Positions 4,399-7,250 of a DNA stretch of 7,250 bases are shown here, piece after piece. A model generated the notes under the pieces. The model saw only the letters and a list, made by a program, of their open reading frames with translations. It did not search any database and was not told the DNA's origin. The DNA is from Gammaproteobacteria bacterium. Its GTDB lineage: Bacteria > Pseudomonadota > Gammaproteobacteria > Arenicellales > JAOTYS01. Numbering within the stretch: the first letter of the stretch is position 1; every line of letters begins with the position of its first letter. The stretch is from positions 1 through 7,250 of the forward strand of contig JAOTYS010000238.1 of assembly GCA_029861795.1 (NCBI GenBank), written 5' to 3'. The translations under genes were made by a program, and so were the position numbers.

Positions 4399-6171
4399 CT
4401 AACCTGATAGTCCTGCCTTGCGCAGACCCTCGCGTAGATGCTCTGAATCTTCTTCGTGCTTGAACGGCCATCGTTGGATAAGGAATTCGAGCCAGTTGTA
4501 CGACTCCACAGGCACAGCAAGCTCTGCCTCTTTGGCCGAAACACACTCCTGTGCTGCTTGCTTCGCTTCTGCTTCTTGGCCTGCTTGCGCGTAACTGGCC
4601 GCTATCCATGCATGGATTAGCGCAATCGGATTGCGCACACTCTTGAATGCGGAAATCGCCTCATCGTAACGGCGAGCTGCGTAATAGGCCTGGCCCAAAT
4701 ACCAACCGAATTTACCGAAAGGATCTATGTGGGACGCTTCATTTACCCGTTGGATCCCTCGCTCAGGCTCGCCCACGAGCATGTCGTACCTAGCCATGTG
4801 AGCCAAAGTCCGTGTGTTAATAGGATTAAGGCGCAGGGCGCTGTCGAGATGGGCATGGGCCTGATCGAATTCGCGGCGGAATAGGTGAGCCACTCCCAAT
4901 ACCGTAAGTGTACGGCTATCGGTCTCGTCAAGAGCCACGGACTTCTCCGCATTCTCCCAGAACCCTGCAAAGCTTCGGTCCGGTGCGTCGCTCCATCCCG
5001 CGTGCCATCCCTGGAAATGCGTCTCCGCGAGGCCTGCGTAGGCCGCAGCATAGTTGGGATCTAAGGTGATAGCCTTCTCGAACATCACCTGCGCCATGGG
5101 ATAGTCCGCTGGCGTCCACCTGAAGAAATGCTCACGACCCCTTAACAGACAATCATAGGCCTCCAGATTTGACGTAGGCTTGTTCTTAGCACGATCTCGG
5201 CGAACTTGCTCCACTCTTCCGATTAAGGTCGCGGTAACAGTCCGGACAACTTCATCTTGCACAACGAATATGTCCTCTATTTCTCTGTCATATCGGTCCG
5301 CCCAGATGTGGTTGCTGGTGGCCACGTCTACCAACTGGGCGGTGATGCGTACTCGATTACCTGCTTTCCGGACGCTGCCCTCCACGACGTACTGCACGCC
5401 GAGCTTTGATCCAACTTCGCTAATGGCTACTGACTTTCCTTTGAAAGTGAACGAAGAGTTGCGAGCGATGACTGATAGATCGCGGAAACGAGAAAGCTCA
5501 GTGATGATGTCTTCAGTGATACCGTCGCTGAAATACTCCTGTTCCGGGTCACCGCTTATGTTGGTGAATGGCAGTACGGCAATTGAAGGCTTGTTAGGTA
5601 GCACCAATGCTGGCTCCGCTCGTGCGGAAACGCTCGGCACTACACCTAAGCCCACCGCCACCCGATAGGCACGAACGGGCTCAGCGATATTCTTAACCTG
5701 TTGTTCGCCCAGAAACTCGTAAGCCAGAGCGAGTTTCTTGCCGATGGCCGAGCGAATCAATTCAGAAATGCAAATACCTCCTGGTTGCGCCAAGCCCTCA
5801 AGCCGTGCGGCCACATTCACCCCGTCCCCGTAGATATCCCCCCGATCCTCAATCACATCGCCGAGATTGACGCCGATGCGAAACTGGACCTTGCGCTCGT
5901 CAGGCACATCGGCGTTGCGGGTCTTGAGGTCGTTCTGGACCTCGACGGCACAAGATAGGGCATCCACTGCCGCCTCGAACATCGCAAGCACGGCATCGCC
6001 CGCGTAGTGCATGACGCGACCGCGGTGCTGCTCAATCGTAGCTGCGATGAGGTCGAGAAACTCAGTCACGTGACGGTGGGTGGCATCCTCGCCCGCACCA
6101 GTCAGGCGAGAGTAACCGGCAACGTCCGCGTACAGCATGGCGGCGAGCTTACGGGGCAGACGATCTTCCAT
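4399..6171 (-). CDS. Class III adenylate/guanylate cyclase fused to TolB-like and TPR domains
   Basis: Soluble 590-residue protein. The ATG at 6171 is preferred over one 10 codons upstream (6201): AAGGAAGG sits 9 bases before it, the upstream ATG has no such site, and homologues begin about here. Residues 5-175 are a class III cyclase domain with metal Asp16 (YADVAGYS) and Asp59 (HYAGDAVLAMF), and DIYGDGVNVAARLE (112-125) with Asp112, transition-state Asn119 and Arg123. The adenine-selecting Lys, four residues before Asp59, is His55, so ATP preference is uncertain. Residues about 195-320 (PSIAVLPFTNISGD, YFSDGITEDI) form the TolB/FlgO-like domain often fused to such cyclases. From about 335 to the end, TPR helices (A-x-x-LDPNYAAAYAGLA, LRLNPINTRTLAHMA) suggest partner binding. 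No signal peptide or membrane segment is seen. Transcribed alone, convergent with yceH. Whether it makes cAMP or cGMP cannot be decided here. Confidence 0.92.
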   Translation of the reverse strand: MEDRLPRKLAAMLYADVAGYSRLTGAGEDATHRHVTEFLDLIAATIEQHRGRVMHYAGDAVLAMFEAAVDALSCAVEVQNDLKTRNADVPDERKVQFRIGVNLGDVIEDRGDIYGDGVNVAARLEGLAQPGGICISELIRSAIGKKLALAYEFLGEQQVKNIAEPVRAYRVAVGLGVVPSVSARAEPALVLPNKPSIAVLPFTNISGDPEQEYFSDGITEDIITELSRFRDLSVIARNSSFTFKGKSVAISEVGSKLGVQYVVEGSVRKAGNRVRITAQLVDVATSNHIWADRYDREIEDIFVVQDEVVRTVTATLIGRVEQVRRDRAKNKPTSNLEAYDCLLRGREHFFRWTPADYPMAQVMFEKAITLDPNYAAAYAGLAETHFQGWHAGWSDAPDRSFAGFWENAEKSVALDETDSRTLTVLGVAHLFRREFDQAHAHLDSALRLNPINTRTLAHMARYDMLVGEPERGIQRVNEASHIDPFGKFGWYLGQAYYAARRYDEAISAFKSVRNPIALIHAWIAASYAQAGQEAEAKQAAQECVSAKEAELAVPVESYNWLEFLIQRWPFKHEEDSEHLREGLRKAGLSG

Positions 6172-6180
6172 ATGAGGGTG

Positions 6181-6188
6181 CCTTCCTT
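6181..6188 (-). promoter_or_regulatory. Ribosome-binding site choosing the cyclase start
   Basis: AAGGAAGG on the minus strand ends 9 bases before ATG 6171. The in-frame ATG at 6201 is preceded only by ATCTCCCTGA, which has no Shine-Dalgarno match, so the longer 600-residue reading is less likely. Confidence 0.55.
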
Positions 6189-6201
6189 CGAGTCGGGGCA
6201 T

Positions 6202-6533
6202 TCAGGGAGATAGTATCGCGGGAGCCGAAGGCTGGCGAGCAAACGGCAGCAATGAGCGGATCAGCGGACGCTCAAAACTCGATTTTCATTTATCCGGAAT
6301 GTCTCTTCATTGCAATCACTCCACCTAGACTCTCTAAGGTAAAGTGTGCGTCCATCAGTTGAATCCACCACGAAAGTTGCCGTTGGCCTGGTTTTCAAGG
6401 AGTCGGAGCACTGATCGGCGGCTGTCGATTAGACTGCTCAGTTGATTCCTACCGCCCCCTAACCAACGAAGAACCGGTTATCATGCTGCAGGCGGTCATT
6501 CGGTCCCCTGTCGCATGGGTTCCGAACAGGGCT
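6202..6533. other. Non-coding stretch between the cyclase gene and the binding-protein remnant
   Basis: About 330 bases without a recognisable gene on either strand. It must hold the cyclase promoter. It also contains minor dyads: TAACC/GGTTA (6460-6480, including the palindrome AACCGGTT) and CCCTGT (6506-6511) with ACAGGG (6526-6531) around a 14-base loop, just past the remnant's stop. None has a T run. A minus-strand frame at 6449-6709 overlaps the remnant in another frame and is not supported. Confidence 0.5.
6287..6315 (-). promoter_or_regulatory. Weak promoter candidate for the cyclase gene
   Basis: On the minus strand TTGCAA (6315-6310) and TAAATG (6292-6287) are 17 bases apart. The -35 matches consensus at 4 of 6 positions and the -10 at only 3. 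The leader would be about 110 bases. Supported only by position and spacing. Confidence 0.2.
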
Positions 6534-6914
6534 TCAGAATCCGTGTCGGGCGATGATCGCTTTGAGTGTGCCATCTGCCTCGATCTCCTTGAGCCCTCGA
6601 TTGAAGTCTGCCAATTTCGTCGCGAAGTCCTCTGTCTTCTTTGAAATTGCCAGATGATTAGTTTCGACGTGCAAGGTGGGCGGCAGCCATTCCAACTCGA
6701 GAACCGCATCGGGGATCTTTGTATCGATCACGTATTTCGCGACGATCTTATCCGTCAACGCTAAATCAATGCGACCTTTGCGCAGTTTGCGGAGGTTTTC
6801 CTCATCGTCCTTCGCAAGCGATGTCTTTAGTGACGCCTCGTCAAATCCCGGTGGGGTCACATAGCCTCTGCCCACACCGACCGTATCCATCGAGGGCCAG
6901 ACCGTGTAGGCTGT
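6534..6914 (-). pseudogene. 5'-truncated ABC-transporter substrate-binding protein (SBP_bac_3 type)
   Basis: The reading frame encodes only the C-terminal half of a periplasmic solute-binding protein of the polar amino-acid type (PF00497 family). It includes VGVGRGYVTPPGFDEASL, matching the family's domain-two segment G-V-x-R-G-Y; DDEENLRKLRKGRIDLALTD, which is the typical N-L-R-K-L-x-x-G-R-I-D block; and DGTLKAIIARHGF at the end, the usual last helix. Such proteins normally have about 250 residues with a signal peptide; here at most 126 codons are open before the TAA at 6917-6915, and the first ATG (6890) has no ribosome site. About half the protein, including the signal peptide and domain one, is missing, and only 60 bases separate the stop from the next gene. 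No permease or ATPase gene is nearby in the window. It is most likely a decayed remnant; a sequencing or assembly break is the alternative. Confidence 0.8.
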
Positions 6915-6921
6915 TTACTAC

Positions 6922-6961
6922 GGTTCACCGATGCCTGTTCATGGCGTTTCTAACGGTGACC
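6922..6961. repeat. Nested inverted repeat upstream of the NTF2-like gene
   Basis: GGTTCACC (6922-6929) and GGTGACC (6955-6961) are complementary apart from one bulged T. Within them, ATGCC (6931-6935) pairs with GGCGT (6943-6947), using one G-U pair, around TGTTCAT. It fills most of the short gap between the binding-protein remnant and the NTF2-like gene. It could be an operator, a leader hairpin or the scar of a rearrangement. Confidence 0.35.
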
Positions 6962-6974
6962 TATGGGTGTTTAG

Positions 6975-7250
6975 ATGCAACAACAGCCGGAAACCTTTGA
7001 GCAAGCGATAGCTAAGCTGAACGTCATAGTCACGGAGGCGTTCAATCGGGGAGATGTGAAAACCTGTGCCGAGTCCTATACGGAGGACGCCACTCTGTTA
7101 CTCGCAGATCGTCCACCGATCAAAGGACGAGACGCGATCGAATCATTTCTTCGGGAATACGCGATGTCCGGCGCGAAGCTCGGGCCCGTCGACTCTCTCG
7201 AAGTCAGATCGAGCGGAGAAATGGGATGTTGTGTCAGCAAGTACGAATTC
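6975..7250 (+). CDS. NTF2/SnoaL-like (DUF4440-type) protein, 3'-truncated by the window edge
   Basis: The first 92 codons of a small cone-barrel protein of the NTF2/SnoaL superfamily, running off the right edge. Such proteins usually have about 125-150 residues. Residues 8-27 form the long first helix ending in AFNRGD. YTEDATLLLADRPPIKGRDA (35-54) is the hallmark of this group, and the helix AIESFLREY follows. Members include ketosteroid-isomerase-like enzymes, polyketide cyclases and many proteins of unknown role, so the fold does not give a reaction here. The start is firm: a TAG immediately precedes the ATG in frame. Upstream there is only a poor ribosome site (GGGTG at 6965-6969). The gene points away from the binding-protein remnant and has no visible partner. 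Confidence 0.82.
   Translation, partial: MQQQPETFEQAIAKLNVIVTEAFNRGDVKTCAESYTEDATLLLADRPPIKGRDAIESFLREYAMSGAKLGPVDSLEVRSSGEMGCCVSKYEF

Noticed and set aside
5180..5668. A 162-codon plus-strand open frame inside the cyclase gene
   Set aside because: It is antisense to the conserved TolB-like domain, rich in Ser/Thr/Arg, and resembles no family.
6506..6531. CCCTGT/ACAGGG hairpin as a terminator for the binding-protein remnant
   Set aside because: The stem is 6 bp with a 14-base loop and no T run follows on the minus strand.
1..7250. CRISPR array, tRNA, rRNA, insertion sequence or phage genes
   Set aside because: No regularly spaced repeats, cloverleaf-like segments, transposase or phage-type reading frames were seen on either strand.

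Overview
The window reads as a piece of a proteobacterial chromosome, most likely gammaproteobacterial. The clearest pointer is a full-length YceH/DUF480 gene. A heteromeric acyl-CoA dehydrogenase pair, a class III cyclase of the cyclase/TolB-like/TPR type and short leaders with purine-rich ribosome sites fit this. No rRNA, tRNA, CRISPR array, transposase or phage gene was recognised, so the assignment rests on protein families alone.

Layout. Positions 1-2032 (+) hold two consecutive acyl-CoA dehydrogenase genes. The first is cut by the left edge. They are 6 bases apart and look like the large (catalytic) and small (non-catalytic) subunits of one enzyme. Positions 2033-2458 are non-coding, with one weak terminator candidate and one weak promoter candidate. 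Positions 2459-3313 (+) encode a Stf0-type sulfotransferase. Positions 3314-3576 are a leader rich in inverted repeats, ending in a short imperfect direct repeat that spans the start of the next gene. Positions 3577-4236 (+) encode YceH. Positions 4237-4398 separate two convergent genes and are packed with dyad symmetry: a 19-bp operator-like palindrome, a 14-pair stem-loop and a branched hairpin. Positions 4399-6171 (-) encode a soluble cyclase/TolB-like/TPR protein. Positions 6172-6533 hold its leader and further non-coding DNA. Positions 6534-6914 (-) are a 5'-truncated remnant of an ABC-transporter periplasmic binding protein. From 6975 (+) an NTF2/SnoaL-like gene runs off the right edge.

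How the genes work together. Only the two dehydrogenase genes look like a functional unit, probably one alpha,beta-unsaturation step in breakdown of an acyl-CoA whose identity cannot be read here. The sulfotransferase, YceH and cyclase each stand alone with their own leader. The window does not show an obvious new multi-gene system. The most unusual material is the set of structured repeats flanking yceH, the histidine at the position that normally selects the cyclase substrate, the altered PAPS loop of the sulfotransferase, and the decayed transporter gene.
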